From Bacteroidales bacterium UBA2939 (GTDB lineage Bacteria > Bacteroidota > Bacteroidia > Bacteroidales > P3), in the NCBI GenBank assembly GCA_002349055.1, contig DECD01000024.1, forward strand, positions 7,118 to 71,117: a stretch of DNA of 64,000 nt. Reading direction: 5' to 3'. This document shows, one piece after another, positions 12,301 through 22,100 of this stretch. The notes beneath the pieces were generated by a model. The model was not told the DNA's origin and did not search any database. It saw nothing but the letters and a program-made list of their open reading frames with translations. The number at the start of each line of letters is the position of its first letter. Within the stretch, counting starts at the first letter, position 1. A program made the position numbers and the translations under genes.

Positions 12301-15300
12301 AAGGCGTTACCCAGGATGCGGCCACCCGAGGCCAGGAAGTGGACGCTGCCGCGACGCTCGCCACCGATGGTGCTGAGGTCCAAGTTGGTCTCACCACGTA
12401 CGCCGGAGGGGAGCAGCTTCCTGATTTTGTTGCCTGTGGGATTCTCGAAGCCCACGTTGGTGTGCACTCCGCCACCGACCGCCTGACCCAGCACGAGGCC
12501 GCCGCGCATATAGAGGTTGACGCTGTTGTGCGTGGGGAGGAGCAATTCGACATAGTCGTCGTAGGGGTCGTAGGAGAAGGCATTGCCCTCTTCGGAGTAG
12601 GTGTCGTAGAGGGGCTGGTGGTCGTAGTGGCCCGAGCCGTCGTCGCAGTGGTAGTAGCCGTCGGAGCCGCCCACCACATCGCCCACGACGAGCACATTGC
12701 TGTCGATGACCACATAGATGCCGCCGCCGGTCTCCGAACCCACATCGCCCGACACGTCGTTGCCGCCGGTGACATAGCCGTAGGTGCCGCCGGCGAGGTA
12801 GACGCCGCACGAGTTCTTGATGTTGCCCATGCGGCTGCCGCCGAAGACATAGTCGCAGACGATTTTAGAGTTTTGCAAAGCGGTGACGATGGTACCCACC
12901 TTCTGCGGCAGTGTGGACTTGCCGTAGATGTCGGCCCAGCCGTTGGCGATGGGGTTGCCTGTCGAGGGGTCGAGATCGAAAGAGTGGTTGAGGAGACTCG
13001 CGTAGAGGGGGTCGGTGAAGGTGCCATCGTTGGTCATGTCGCCCTCGTTGCCGCCGCCGTAGACGCAGCTGATGCCACCCGAATGGAGCATGATGGTGGT
13101 GAGGTTGTTCATGTCGGCAGCGTTGTTACCGCCGAAGAGGCAGCGCACGTTGTACATGCCCTCCTCTGGGCTGAAATGGTCGGGGCCGTAGCCTTCGAAG
13201 AAGTCCTCGTTGGCGTCGAGGGCCGCCACGGGGTCGGTGAAGGTGCTGTTGTCGGGGTAGGTCTCGTTGGTGCAGATGAAGTGGCCGGTGTAGCCGTACT
13301 CGTTCTCGTCGCCGCGCGGGCAGTCGACCAGGCCGATGGGGGTCTTCACGGTGGCGTTGTTGCCGCCGAGGTAGACGGTGTCGAGGAGGCCGCCACGGAT
13401 GGCGACGTTGGCGTGGGAGCCGTCGACGAGGTTGCCGCCGCCGAAGAGGTAGCGGATGCCGAAGTCGCGTCCGAAGCCGTTGAGGTAGGTGTCCTCGACC
13501 TCGGCGTCGGCATCGATGAGCTTGGTGTCGTAGACGTTGACGAAGACCGTCGAGGTGTTGGCCACCGAGCCGCCCACGTTGTTGCCGCCGAAGACGGAGA
13601 AGATGGTGCCGCCGTGGATGTCGATGGTGACGCCGTTCTCGGGGGTCTCGCCCTCGTTGGCGGTGACGCCGATGAAGGCGTTGCGGGCACCGCCGAAGAG
13701 GGTGTCGATGAGGATATAGTCGTTGTGCCAGTGTGTCGAGTCGCCATCACCACAGATGAAGTAGGTGGGATTGTCCTCGTTGTCACGACCCTCGGGGACA
13801 CCCACGGTGATGTGGGCGGTCTTGATGTAGGGGATGGTGCCGTCGCCGTCGTCGCCCGTCTCGGCCTGGTCCACCAGGTCGGGATGACCGATGTAGTAGG
13901 GGGTGTAGGTGAACTCATGGCTGGTCACGAGGGGCAAACTGGTCCATAGGGTCTCGTCTTTGTTGATGCGGTCGGCGTTGTCATTGTCGCCTGTGAGGTA
14001 GCCGCTGGGCAGCGTGTTCCAGGGGTAGACCTTGCCGTTGAAGTAATAGGCGCTGTACATCAGCGAGGTGCTCTGCTTCTTCCAATAGGGATTGTAGTGC
14101 GCGTCCGTGGCCTCGTCGTAACCGGCATTGATGCCCTGGTAGGTGTAGTAGCCGTTGCCGCCACCGTAGACGTTGCCTATGTGTATGGGGTGTTCTCCGG
14201 AGGTGAACTCGGTGCCCAGCGTGATGTTGGCACCCGCGGTGCCCTGCACCCATCCGGCGATGTCGTTGCCACCGTAGAGGGTCGGGATACTGTCGGTGCT
14301 ATGGACGGTGACGACGGTGCCGCCGGTGACGTTGGCCATGCGGCCGCCGCCGAAGACGGCGCCGCGCACCACGGGACCGTGGACAGGTTTAAGGTCGACA
14401 TCGGGCTTGGTGTAGGTGAGTGCCAGCTCGGCGGTGTCGTACTGTTCCGAGCCGTTGCTGTACCTCACACGGAGGTAGATTTTCACCGTGGTGGGGCTGC
14501 TGACGGGCGATTTAAAGGTGAGGATGGCCTTGCCGCGGTTGGCGGCGGGGTTCATGGGGTAGACGGTGTCGAGCTCGACATAGCGGAGGCTACGGTTGTC
14601 GATGGTGAAATAGATGCTGTCGACCGTGGCCTCTTCCGATATCTGGTTGGGCTTGCTGTCGTGCAGTTCGTCGCCATACAGGTAGAAGGAGTCTATCACT
14701 GCCACACCCGCCGAGCCGAAGACACCTTCCTCGGTGCGGTTGCGGTAGTTGAGGTGGATACCGCGACGGTATTTCTCCTCGAAGTAGTCGGTATAGGCCG
14801 GACGGACGGTCATGGGGACCTTGTCGCCGTTCTTGTAGTTCATCACCGCCGCCAGGTTGACGCTTACGCCGCCGCTCACATACTCCAGCGAGGAGACGGG
14901 GTTCGACTCGTCGTCGGTGATGGTGATACCCGTGTGGAGGGTTTTGAGTGTGGTGGGGTCGAAGGTGGCCTGGAGGCCGTAGGGGTTACCGTCGCCGTCG
15001 TTCTCGATGGCGAGGATGGCCTTGTCGTGGGGTGTCACGGTGACGGGCATGAAGAGGGCGCCGTTACCCACGGGGAAGTAGTTGAATCCGTCGTACACTG
15101 TGTCGTAGTAGCGGAGGCGGCGGGCATTGCCGGAAGCGTCGCCCTCGGTGTAGCTGGTGTAGTAGATGTCCTCGGGGCGCTGGTAGCAGTGTTCCGAGAG
15201 GGTCCAGACGGGGGTGGCGAGTGTGTGTGCATCATTGTCGCGTTCGCGGGTTTGGAGCATAATCCAGTAGTAGCGGTTCTTCTTCACACCGTCGATGGTG

Positions 15301-15860
15301 GGGGTTTCCCAGACGGCGGCACCGAAGTCCCAGTTGTACCAGTAGGTCGACTGGGTCATGGGGCGGTCTTTCTGCACGGCAATCACCTTGAGGGGCTCAC
15401 TGTCCTCCGACGAGCCGATGAGGTAGTAGTTGTAGGTGTTGCCCGAAATGTCGTCGTGCCATTCCTGGTAGTAGTAGCCGGTGGTGCCGGTGCGCTGCCA
15501 CACGCAGTAGAGGGTGAAGTGGTCGGAAGAGGCGATTTTGGGGTTTGTGTAACCGTCGCGGAGGTCGAGGGCCAGATAGGTGTCGCCCTGGGCGGTGATG
15601 TTGGTCACATGTTCGTTGCCATGGGGGTGCACCTCGAGCCAGTTGCCCTTGGCGTCGGTGCGCGAAGCGTCGAACGCCACGGGGTCGCGCCAGTCCTCGT
15701 CGGGCTGGCTCTCCAGACCGTTCGACCACCAGAGGCGGCCGTTGGTCAGCGTATAGTATCCCTGTCCCTGTGCCACCATGCCGAGCAGCAGCAGCACCAA
15801 CAGACCCGCATACCGCGCGTAGGCGGGTGTAATATATTTATATTTTGCAGTTTTCATCAT
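3369..15860 (-). CDS. Giant glycine-motif repeat protein with T9SS type A sorting domain
   Basis: A 4163-residue secreted protein. The start (MM) leads into a basic stretch and hydrophobic core ending near VAQGQG, a Sec signal peptide. Residues about 30-480 form a non-repetitive head. About 495-1940 carry repeated [VL]-[FY]-GG-G/N motifs with intervening strands, shared with the three upstream genes. About 2970-3050 look like a parallel beta-helix (AISVTGGGTLTLKG). About 3670-3860 are GLUG-like (MGGIVGHAEN, EGGVAASMGN). A YGCDSIVTLTLTF repeat lies near 4063. The last 75 residues are a T9SS type A sorting domain, starting VYPNPTTSVVNV and ending IIQKVIKQR, with the expected GIYFVRV strand. It should be secreted through T9SS and cell-surface bound or released. 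It is preceded by its own promoter-like sequence. The ligand or role is unknown; an adhesin or matrix protein is the inference. Confidence 0.85.
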   Translation of the reverse strand: MMKTAKYKYITPAYARYAGLLVLLLLGMVAQGQGYYTLTNGRLWWSNGLESQPDEDWRDPVAFDASRTDAKGNWLEVHPHGNEHVTNITAQGDTYLALDLRDGYTNPKIASSDHFTLYCVWQRTGTTGYYYQEWHDDISGNTYNYYLIGSSEDSEPLKVIAVQKDRPMTQSTYWYNWDFGAAVWETPTIDGVKKNRYYWIMLQTRERDNDAHTLATPVWTLSEHCYQRPEDIYYTSYTEGDASGNARRLRYYDTVYDGFNYFPVGNGALFMPVTVTPHDKAILAIENDGDGNPYGLQATFDPTTLKTLHTGITITDDESNPVSSLEYVSGGVSVNLAAVMNYKNGDKVPMTVRPAYTDYFEEKYRRGIHLNYRNRTEEGVFGSAGVAVIDSFYLYGDELHDSKPNQISEEATVDSIYFTIDNRSLRYVELDTVYPMNPAANRGKAILTFKSPVSSPTTVKIYLRVRYSNGSEQYDTAELALTYTKPDVDLKPVHGPVVRGAVFGGGRMANVTGGTVVTVHSTDSIPTLYGGNDIAGWVQGTAGANITLGTEFTSGEHPIHIGNVYGGGNGYYTYQGINAGYDEATDAHYNPYWKKQSTSLMYSAYYFNGKVYPWNTLPSGYLTGDNDNADRINKDETLWTSLPLVTSHEFTYTPYYIGHPDLVDQAETGDDGDGTIPYIKTAHITVGVPEGRDNEDNPTYFICGDGDSTHWHNDYILIDTLFGGARNAFIGVTANEGETPENGVTIDIHGGTIFSVFGGNNVGGSVANTSTVFVNVYDTKLIDADAEVEDTYLNGFGRDFGIRYLFGGGNLVDGSHANVAIRGGLLDTVYLGGNNATVKTPIGLVDCPRGDENEYGYTGHFICTNETYPDNSTFTDPVAALDANEDFFEGYGPDHFSPEEGMYNVRCLFGGNNAADMNNLTTIMLHSGGISCVYGGGNEGDMTNDGTFTDPLYASLLNHSFDLDPSTGNPIANGWADIYGKSTLPQKVGTIVTALQNSKIVCDYVFGGSRMGNIKNSCGVYLAGGTYGYVTGGNDVSGDVGSETGGGIYVVIDSNVLVVGDVVGGSDGYYHCDDGSGHYDHQPLYDTYSEEGNAFSYDPYDDYVELLLPTHNSVNLYMRGGLVLGQAVGGGVHTNVGFENPTGNKIRKLLPSGVRGETNLDLSTIGGERRGSVHFLASGGRILGNAFGGGFQSKIFGLAYITLKNNIRIDGSFFAGNDCTGSINHFGAYYNTNDYDSYRAEGKTHEQALVAAYEDMVASDGTPLNQDNGDGTWSATYSAYLRIKDTPQITCVYGSGNGAYDYDGEHPEYGWVSFCPDPNGYLPLPKQSSTFIDINTSGGSIDTVFGGGNGVGVEESVLVLLNNTGNNVHTVHTIFGGNNVDDMLDVVPDIQLKKGVVNTVFGGANNGAMGASWSFADVNGDMVKNVSTHVALNSADVTILDTLFGGCRMSDVKGVSYVEVRNTTDDGVRYVFGGNDISGNIDGSTRVDVSGGVVKNLFGGSDGRYDFVEIGDNRFKIYPFGYVETNPTYFDGHELSPADSAELEKALITIAGRPDVDSTSVNLWGGSVGTTNGGVYGGGSMADARTTCVTVNDTVKGHDRLLNIYGAIYGGGMGDYEHLNNYNLQGTRYGNVEENTHVHLYHADLVSSAKAYGGGRGGDVMNTYINTYDGWDTPFESLFGGCWGSDVHGTAHLDFKGVNLVNNLFGGNDFAGDVYKSVIDIHSGRFNNIYGGGNGDYPISDYNSGIYEDDLTDPNNPIIRHLHRPNTEFITITINDGVVNGNFYGGGKLGSTWNYQKDENRQYVLVNGHKVPDISLTTAQAHTNPLDYSYIISNIHGGVFNNDVFGGASGRGGEDGNALVYGVKVINMDGGKINRSLYGGSESVDDGYASECTGVGSSETTLRPSSIINMTGGIVESNLYGAGYLGTTYGSVYVNVGPDAIDSCVAYRRSYSSGGAKSTVDNAYWVFKPGEEGSLSDTLVETPTMLNHSVYAGANWGAGSGSASFNTSGFVGGESMIRIDGKGYNTGADETNLLPSMNVRKSLFGSGTSVKGGDVRSDINLWNYGELSNCRPTKELESVQRTGQFFSHNTAVHYLGATDASDAYISEPYTILRADTMSFRGFNVAEYDEPLSFVTNLYNYEEDLDEGELELVPIQPLREVATSDNACANTSTMCDFTHVVSPTDTDKKHTLLVLNNGIDFKIQLDETPIMPNYYTPGYVYGFCYLTTPYGYSSSVTALSTAYYDPDTIPHVQSWLEWGYDWNSGFAGFVSPCKSTNKYTTKRDGYPMNWLDESAEGYVSNKAELPYENFISEELEFLNYREWKVGTGVRLREAAIRAHIDPTQLAEDVNVKINDTNLALAKATITLPATSEGHYYKFNNDGIIISGSNSTANLVDEAWATTTDFETLAADYSAGTDVKTKGAWKKASLEEGGLSTGRDLILSYPDNTFGLVMQPGENFKTDAGHYVMPSIMGVTEAMSSVVLSGNSYYNASANFCSPKVAEGDRIMPSMDLLLTYSPTFASTFLGTVEFTLDEYDENNDYVGPVKVKVYISTIIESFRDMETSVLAMFNNDVTNTFTRRVILPITLDENRELYITSVKWEPTNGDGSPYTGDYDDFDPFYMVENGSTITSAPHDVNNLFGMHLVPNDAVTGDLNENLGWTSIDEADINIFRLARAAGADAQRYAADGNTAVDLTSGGETNGRRLGILDGRGSAALNVTLLFDGSRIYPAIDDKGYLGKVVLGMRWKKGENSGDYNFTINVKSRSHGDTIYLASAESVTRGSYTVHPYTYGTSYYHQLLESGNTDSVAKAPTVIGKSPDCYVQSFQHALSSNVYQEGDVIAIIDQVNINERPVHIQGADGPPIQVIRYEGHHHQLPDEVGVYRGPMIVVSGQDNLFTAKNIDFHGSAGAHIKRVCTSSDPDSCDNGFYKKHEITVGGKTYKWDDDTVPGGKVHFEPDTNRAYGPIIAIKNNGAVTLSEGTLVRHNWNAYGSETSQRDATTGWPLSSENMGAISVTGGGTLTLKGDVMVRDNFSHTLTGYDNLDPVSVAKAPGNGAIYVDGGHIVLPESHKNTAVDITRNRLMTPAIHDPSGAEWWQMATIEGVPSRFTLDTTLVYTTWKKANVYLTRTEPTSGSAAEKELNDVQSDVFSITGALGTKTRIGVRKWFPGPTTRDTIRIAVNNSYDFVVLENAYENKNFQSDDGFNVFYNQSVSSNNLYLFRCATFKHQLASQDMPLVRPGGTAYKGQDVLHYGIQKANTCPLGGDTIVYRLQGGFAPYTYTWKLHDNDGAADNYDILMDEHTTPYTNAEIQKALTDHDTAHYWSSIIDTFLTPRVEMARAAGSRLAKVKVTAVDATGECSLTKYLNITIRKVNEYTDIPEVPAGSGDRPLLQLTTTPTNGWTSVETEDEAEAIRYFKGIKITPYVYTDPSVGTIDARTGDPTDDSLYQYIDETHSHALTDLRFCEGDVIKLKTRAEQESGSKFLMWSFNPYTTNPATYVVPNHDDDVIAYYGPTEYWKDHINTSAKAGAALASGTSYTGRPTVEGYTSGDGRDGDVGHNAGYVTTYNDDVHIYDENGLAWFISVVNGLNGTQARPFRFNTVYLHKKANDTDYDMKDYLWSPVGTLQYGFRGRFVCVGKEETSTTPLDENDFVTVRNFILNEPDMENVAVFSFLDGAEVTGLNIRNIFVRGGHFVSALAASSQKSTIQDVGVDYVANPNPAEKVTSILSTHYAVGTLIGKSKQDQVAEAQVANIKLVGDAVYVGGAVAQGVADVVRDSYIIGYNETNGNISGGIQGEADGEPAQGLFRRKSSGTNTYIANNYVHMRNVGSSQNMGGIVGHAENTVLENNYVYGSMNGSDQEGGVAASMGNNSRADKNYYAQGDARQGVGMVSDNASVSDIASFRGKGNQVTLEEPVYGVSNLTRVLNKWVREHNAEGGNYKTWRSDLEGTNNGYPVFGEPDMIPVNAHETIDGCEVVVLGGVTYTRDTVITTRVIDNDEMIDSTLTATIRLHYGTQTALFDSALLADGYDGYGFSISPSELELLNLTLDSAGHVSLVFSDTLTTVYGCDSIVTLTLTFTGDPDQPIVETVTTVKVYPNPTTSVVNVETDEMSHVEVYDNEGRKLQDYDAAGRKKVVVDMTSFVTGIYFVRVHTPNEVIIQKVIKQR

Positions 15861-15949
15861 AATCTCAACAATTAATCAAAGTGGCCATCGTTACTCAGCA
15901 GTTTGATACACAACGCGGTGCATCAAACGGCGAGACGATGTCCATGGTG

Positions 15950-15980
15950 CAAAGATACAATTTTTTTTCGACACTTCAAA
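15950..15980 (-). promoter_or_regulatory. Bacteroidota-type promoter upstream of the 4163-residue giant
   Basis: Read on the minus strand: TTTG (15977-15980), a 19-bp spacer, then TATCTTTG (15950-15957). This matches the -33 TTTG / -7 TAnnTTTG consensus of the primary sigma factor in Bacteroides, with the usual spacing. It would start transcription about 80-90 nt before the ATG at 15860, so this gene and those after it can be transcribed independently of the 6966-residue gene. Confidence 0.7.
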
Positions 15981-16071
15981 TTTTATTGAAAGATAATCCC
16001 TAACGGGATCATTCGCCTCAAGACCCTCCGAACGCCGTACCAAGACCGTATCATCTCCTACGGTGGTAGGA

Positions 16072-16115
16072 GTTGATACGGAGTTGGTACGGAGTTGAGT
16101 CGGAGTTGATACGGA
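16072..16115. repeat. 11-bp tandem array, unit GTTGATACGGA
   Basis: Four consecutive 11-bp units starting at 16072, 16083, 16094 and 16105; the second and third have one to three changes. It is related to the CAACTCCGTGT array at 47369-47401, which is the reverse complement of GTTGACACGGA apart from phase. It lies upstream of the promoter for the 4163-residue gene and just downstream of the 6966-residue gene. Confidence 0.85.
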
Positions 16116-16155
16116 CATGGTGTTAAGAATCATTCAGTTACAAATGGTCGTTTTT

Positions 16156-19100
16156 TTATTGTACACGATGGACGGCGGCGCCGATTTTACTAGGTTGGTA
16201 ACCAGGTTTTTGGCACACAGCTTTGACCGTTACATCTTGTGAGGAGGAAACATTGAAGGAGGCGGTGTTGCTCGGCACGTAGGTGCCGTGGCTGGTGGCA
16301 CCGAGCATGTTGGTCACGGGGGTGGATTCGTCGGTGGTGTAGGTGATGGTGGAGCCTTCGGGGGCGGTGATGGTGCAATGGACACCGTCGAAGGTAATCA
16401 CAGGAGCATCAACCTGGAGGGAGGTGACGTTGGAGTTGAAGCATCCACGCTGCTCGGCAATGGCCTTGACGACATCGGTGGCACCGATGGTGAAGGATGA
16501 TCCTGGATTCTCTACCGTTGTACCCCACAGGAAGTTAGTGGCACTTACGGTAGTGGTAGGATCATCACCGTTGAGGGTGTAGTAGATACGCGCGCCCTTG
16601 CAGCCGTCGAAGGTGACGTTGTCGCCGTCGATGGAGATGAGGGGCATCGGGGCCTTGTCGAAGGCGGCGATGGAGGGCATCATAGTGCTGTCGATGCCGC
16701 CCTCGGAGGGGATGTAGGCGATGCACTGGACGATGTCGCCCCAGCCGAAGCAGAAGTCGTCGTTGGCATCGGTGTAGAGGGTTTCGTTGGTGGCGGGGAC
16801 GGGAGGCGTGGAGCCGTCGGTGGTGTAGCTGAAGCGCACGTTGGGCGTGGCGCAGGAGAAGCTACCCTTAATCTTGTCTGAGGCGGCACAGTCGTCGTCG
16901 AGGTAGGCTATGAATTCGGGCGGGAGGACCTGTTCCTGGAAGCCCATCTGGATTTCGGTGTTGCCGTCGACGATACCTGCGGAGCCGCCGCCGTAGACGT
17001 TGGACTTGATGTCGGACTGGCCGAAGACGCCGATGTAGGTCTCGCCGCTGACGCGTGCCGTGGTACCGAGGCCACCGCCGAAGATGTTGCCGGTGTGGAA
17101 GGAGCCGATGCTATCGTCACTATCGAAACCGATGACGGAGCTGCGCACCATGACGAGGGTGTTGCCTCGGATGGGGGCTGCGGAGCCGCCGCCGTAGAGG
17201 TTGCCGAAGACGCGCGCGCTACGGTCGTAACCGTAGCCGTCGGGGAAGCCGCCGACGATGACACGGGGGTAGGAGGTGACGGTAGCTGTGGAACCGAGGC
17301 CGCCACCGAAGACATTCCGGATTTGGACGTAGGCGGAGTCATCCATATTGGTGGTAGGTTCACCACTTTCGCGGCTGTAGTAGCGGTTGTTCATGATGTT
17401 GACCAGAGGCGATCCGCGGAAGGGGTCGTCGGGCGTGTAGGCAGCATTGCGGCCGCCGCCGTAGACGTTCACGAGGTTGAGGCCGTCGGGGCAGGAGTAG
17501 TCGGGGTCGATGTCGACATTGACGGTGATGGTACCGGAGATGTTGCCGTTGACATCGGAGCCACCGTAGAGGTTTTCGACGGAGCCGCCGTGGAGGTTGA
17601 CGATGACGTCGCCATAGATGTTGGCGGGCGTGTCATCGGTGCCCTGGCAGCCGCCGAAGAGGTGCATAACCCTGCCGCCTTCGACGTTGAGGGTCAGCGT
17701 GACAGGATTCTCGGGGGTGCCGAGATTGGCCTTGCTGCCGCCAGCATAGAAGGTATTGAAGGAGGAGCCGCACTTGAGGGTAATCTCGCCGTTGCCGCCG
17801 GGGGCGTTGTTGCCGCCGCCGAAAGCTTCCTTGATAAGCAAGGGGCAGTCGCCCTCGTCGTCGACAGTGAGTTTGGTGAGTCCTATGTTGCCCAAGGTGT
17901 TGGAGCCGCCGAAGACCTGGGTGTAGATACCGCCGTGGATCTCGGTGGTGGCGGTGCCCACGACATTGGCCGCCACACCGCCGGAGCCGTTGCCGCCGCC
18001 GAAGATGCGGTCGAGGTGACCACCTTCGACGATGACGTGGTTGTTCTGTGTGGCTGCCGCGTTGCCGCCGCCGTAGACATCCTTCACGGTGTTCTCGTCG
18101 CAATCGTGGATATACACGAGGGTGGTGCCGGTGGAGGTGTTGAGGGGCACGTGGTTGGCCTTGTTGCCACCGCCGAAGACCTCCTTGATGGCATAGCGTT
18201 TGGCAGCCACAAGACTTTCATTAGCTTCACCTTGAAGAGCCTGCAAATCGTTAGCGTCGAGAACATTCACATCTTCAGCCACGGCCTTGAGGCCGGAGGG
18301 GTACTGGTCACCCACGACCACCGTAACATTAGTACCCGAGCGATCGTAGACAAGCGGGTCGGTGTCGGTATGTGCGGTGCTGTAGATGTGGACGTTGGTG
18401 TTGCCGAAGGGGGTGCCGGAATAGTTGTTGGCGCCGAAGACGCTTCCGTGGATGGTGGGGCCGAGGGCGGGGTTGTCGTACTGGCTGGTGGAGCCGACAT
18501 TGACGTAGGTATTTCCGTTGGCGGTCTGGCCAGGTTTCTCGTCGCCGACAGAGGCCATGGAGCCGCCGCCGTAGACGTCGCCGTTGACGGTGCCGCCGAG
18601 GAGGTCGACGGTGGTGTTGCCGTAGACGCGGCCGGCCAGAACGTCGGCCGTCCAGTTCAGCGAGAGGGCTGTACGGGCAGCGGTGGAGTCGTTGCCGTAG
18701 GTGTCGGCCGCTTCGTCGGAGCCGTAGCCGGCGCCGTAGACGTCGCCGAAATAGTAGCCACCGCTACCGATGGTACCCACTGCAGTGCCTATGGTGCCAC
18801 CGTTGATGGTGACATGGGTGTTGCCGGTGACGATACCCTGCTCGCCGCCGCCGTAGACGCAAGAGAGGATGTTGCCGCCGTCGATGGTGACGGTAGACTG
18901 ACGCGAACGGGCCATGGAGACCCAGTGGGGATAGGTGATGTCGACATCGCCCTGGCTGGCGCCGTAGACGTTGCCAGTGCAAGTGTGGAGGATGGTGCCG
19001 TCGGTGTTGTACATAGTCCAGGCGCCGGGGTTCTCGTTGCCCGTACGCTCATTGAGAGCCGCGTGTGTGGGCTTGTCGTAGGTGAACTCTGCGGCGAGGC

Positions 19101-22100
19101 CGATGGTGGGAGCCGCGCCGAGGGTGTCCTTGATGTGGACGGTGGAGGTGCCGGTATGGGGCACGAAGACGCCGTTGTCGTTCCACCAGCCAATGCCGGC
19201 CATCTCGCCGCCGCCGAAGACGGAGCCGCGGACGGTGGCGCCACCGACGATGTAGACGCGGGAGTTCATGACACGGCCGGCATAGATGTCTTCGTAGTTG
19301 TCGATGTCGCCCTTGCCGGAGCCGAGGACGTCGCCGACGCTCCAGTCGCACTTGAGGAGGTTGACGTCGCTGGCGTCGCCGATGGTGCCGCCGAGGACGC
19401 GGACTGTAGCCATGCCGTGGTTGACGGAGTCGTAGATGCCAGTCTCGATATCCTTGAGGAAGGAGGTGATGCCACCGTCGACGTCGACACCAGTGAGAGC
19501 CAGACGGCCGCCGCCGAAGATGGAGCCGTGGATGGTGCCGGCCTCCACAACGACCTTGGTGTTGCCACCCACGCGGCCGGAGGTCTTGTTGATACGGTAT
19601 TCGTCATGGTCGTCGATGTCGCTGTCCCCGTCGGTGTCAATCTTGTCGCCGGAGCCACGGCCGCCGCCGAAGACGTTGCCGTCGAAGGCCCAATAGCCGG
19701 GATTGCCGTGCTCATCGACCGCAGCCACGCCCTCGTCGCCAATGACAGCGGCGCCTTTGACGAGGACGTTGGTGTTGCCGGTGACGTGGCCGTCGCGGGC
19801 GCCGCCATAGACGTCGCCGTGGATTTGGCCACCCTCGATGGTAACGTAGGTGTTCTCGACATCGCAGTAGTTCTTGTAGCTGTCGCCCGGGATACCGCGG
19901 CCGGCACCGTAGAGGTCGCCGCCGACGTTACCGCCGAGCATTTTGACGCGGGTGTCTTTCTTGACGGTGCCCAGCTCGCCGCCGCCGAAGACGGAGCCGA
20001 AGACGTGAGCATTATCGCGGACGGTGACGAAGGTCCACCAGTCGGTGGCGAAGTCGGTGGGATTGGCCTCTTGGAGACCGCGTGAGGCGCCGTAGACGCA
20101 CGAGCCGTAGCTGGTCCAGTCGAAGGTGACGCTGCCAGCGGGGTAGTAGCCCTCGGCACTGGGGTCGTCGCCGGAGGCCGGATAGTTGTAGGTATAGCTG
20201 CCGCCGGCGAAGTCGGCAGCAGAGCCTATGACACCGCCGCGGATGTCGACGATGGTCTTGGTGGTTTCGGGTTGCGGGACGGGGTTGCCCGGGAGGACGA
20301 GAGGTCCGATGGAAGCCAGGGCGCCGCCGCCGTAGACATTGCGGTGGATGGTGCCACCCTTGATATAGACATAGGTGGAACAGGTGACGGAGCCGGAGGA
20401 GCTGGCGTAGGTCTCGGTGACAGCGCCAGAGACCTCTTTCTTGGTGTACTTGCCGATACCGGAGCCTGCGCCGTAGACGTTGCCGCGGGCCACCCAGTGG
20501 GCATCGTCGGTCATGTCGCGGCCGGCGCGGATGTCGGCCTCGGAGGGCACGCCGACGAGGTCCTTGGCATCACCGGGGTTGGTGTAGGTGACGCCTATCT
20601 CGCCGCGGTAGACTTTGACGTCGGTCTCGACGCGGACGTGGCCGTCCTGGCCGCCGCCGTAGACGGAGCCGAAGAGGCGCGGGCCAGCAGCGTCGACTGC
20701 CGAGGTGGAGTCGCCGATGACGACGTGGGCGTGGTTGACATAGCCCGAGAAGAAGGCCGGGGCATAGGCGTGACGGGGCGAGAGCGTGGGGCTGACACTA
20801 GGTGCCGCCTCACCGCGGCAGCCGCCGAAGACGTTGCCGAGGGGCAGGTCGTCCTTGAAGCTGTCCTTGGGTTTGGAGGGATTGAGGATACCCACGATGC
20901 CGCCGGTGACGGTGACGTAGGTGTGGCCGGTGTGGGCGAGGGAGTCGCGGAGGTAGAAGTTGTCGCTGGTCCAGCGCTCGCCGTAGCCTGCCTCACGGTA
21001 GTCGCCGGGGCCGCCGGCATAGTTGCCGACGCCCACGGAGGCCATGTTGCCGCCGCCGTAGATGTTGCGGATGACGCGGCCGCCGGTCATGGTGACGTGG
21101 GTATTGCGGTAGACACGGCCAGCGGTGAGGGAGTAGATGTAGGCTATGGAGTCGTCGTCCTTGTGCCAGTATTGGCCTTGGCTGACGTCGCCATCGGTGA
21201 TATGGCGGAGGGTAGTCTGATAGGTACCCTTACCCTTGCCGCCGCCGTAGATGGAGTGACCCACGATACCCGACTGGAGAGTGACATTGGTGCCGCGGAT
21301 GACGTGTCCGTTCTCGGCGCCGCCGTAGACGGAACCGGCGATGAGGGGCGTGAAGTGGTCATTCTTGGGGTTGACACCCAAGAGACCCGGGGTACTGCTG
21401 CCGTTGCCGTAGTAGGTGGCTTCGGTGAAGCCCTCGGGGACAGGAATATTGATAGTAACGATGGTGGTGTCGACGTTGGCGAAGGGTGCCATGTCGGCGG
21501 GGTCGCCTGCTTCGCCGCGCGAGGCGCCGAAGATGTCGCCGTTGTCCTTGCCGGAGTATCCGATGCGGGCGTTGCCCGAGACATTGATGGTGGCCTTGCC
21601 GGTACCCGGGCGATAGTGGAACTCGACGGGCCAGGAGAGAGCGAAGTGGGTATTGGGGTCGGCGTTGTGGTAAGTGAAGGCACCTTGCCTGCGGCCGATG
21701 TTAGCAATAGAGCCACCGCCGTAGATGGCGCGTTCGACATAGCCGCCGGTCATAGTGACGTTGGTGTTGCCATAGACGACGCCAGCACGGGGGTTGTATT
21801 TCTCCTTATTGCCGTCGTTGACATCGACATACTTGTCGGTACCGCAGCCGCCGCCGTAGACGTTGCCGCAGAAGGAGAGGTAGGCGAGGGTGGCATCCAG
21901 TTCGGCCTGGAGGGTTGCCTTCGTGGCCTCGTCGACAGCTGCCTCGATGAGGTCCTCGAGTTTCTTGGCGCGGTTGTAGGTCTTAGCACCCACGATGCTC
22001 TCGGTGTTCGATCCACTTCTGTCGCCGTGGTCGCCTATGGAGCCGCTGTAAATGTTGACATTAGCGTCGCCGTAGCCGTGGCCGTTCTCGCCGCCGCCGT

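Larger units (their letters stand above)
15861..16155. other. Intergenic region between the two giants
   Basis: 295 bp with no convincing gene. An 80-codon open frame on the minus strand (15891-16133) runs straight through the promoter and the 11-bp repeats, and I reject it. The region holds a promoter for the downstream giant (15950-15980) and the GTTGATACGGA array at 16072-16115. Confidence 0.6.

Noticed and set aside
9897..13949. Long plus-strand open frames opposite the giants (for example 1350 codons here, 1434 at 22333-26637 and 996 at 17095-20085)
   Set aside because: They are mirror frames of the Gly-rich repeats. The coding strand's biased codons leave few stops on the other strand, and the products are Ala/Val/Asp-rich low-complexity sequences with no start or domain signals.
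15891..16133. 80-codon minus-strand frame upstream of the 4163-residue gene
   Set aside because: It runs through a good promoter and an 11-bp tandem array, and its product has no recognisable feature.
15861..16155. The 6966- and 4163-residue genes as one gene split by a frameshift
   Set aside because: The second gene has its own signal peptide and promoter, and the first ends with a complete Fn3-like domain set, so they are separate genes.
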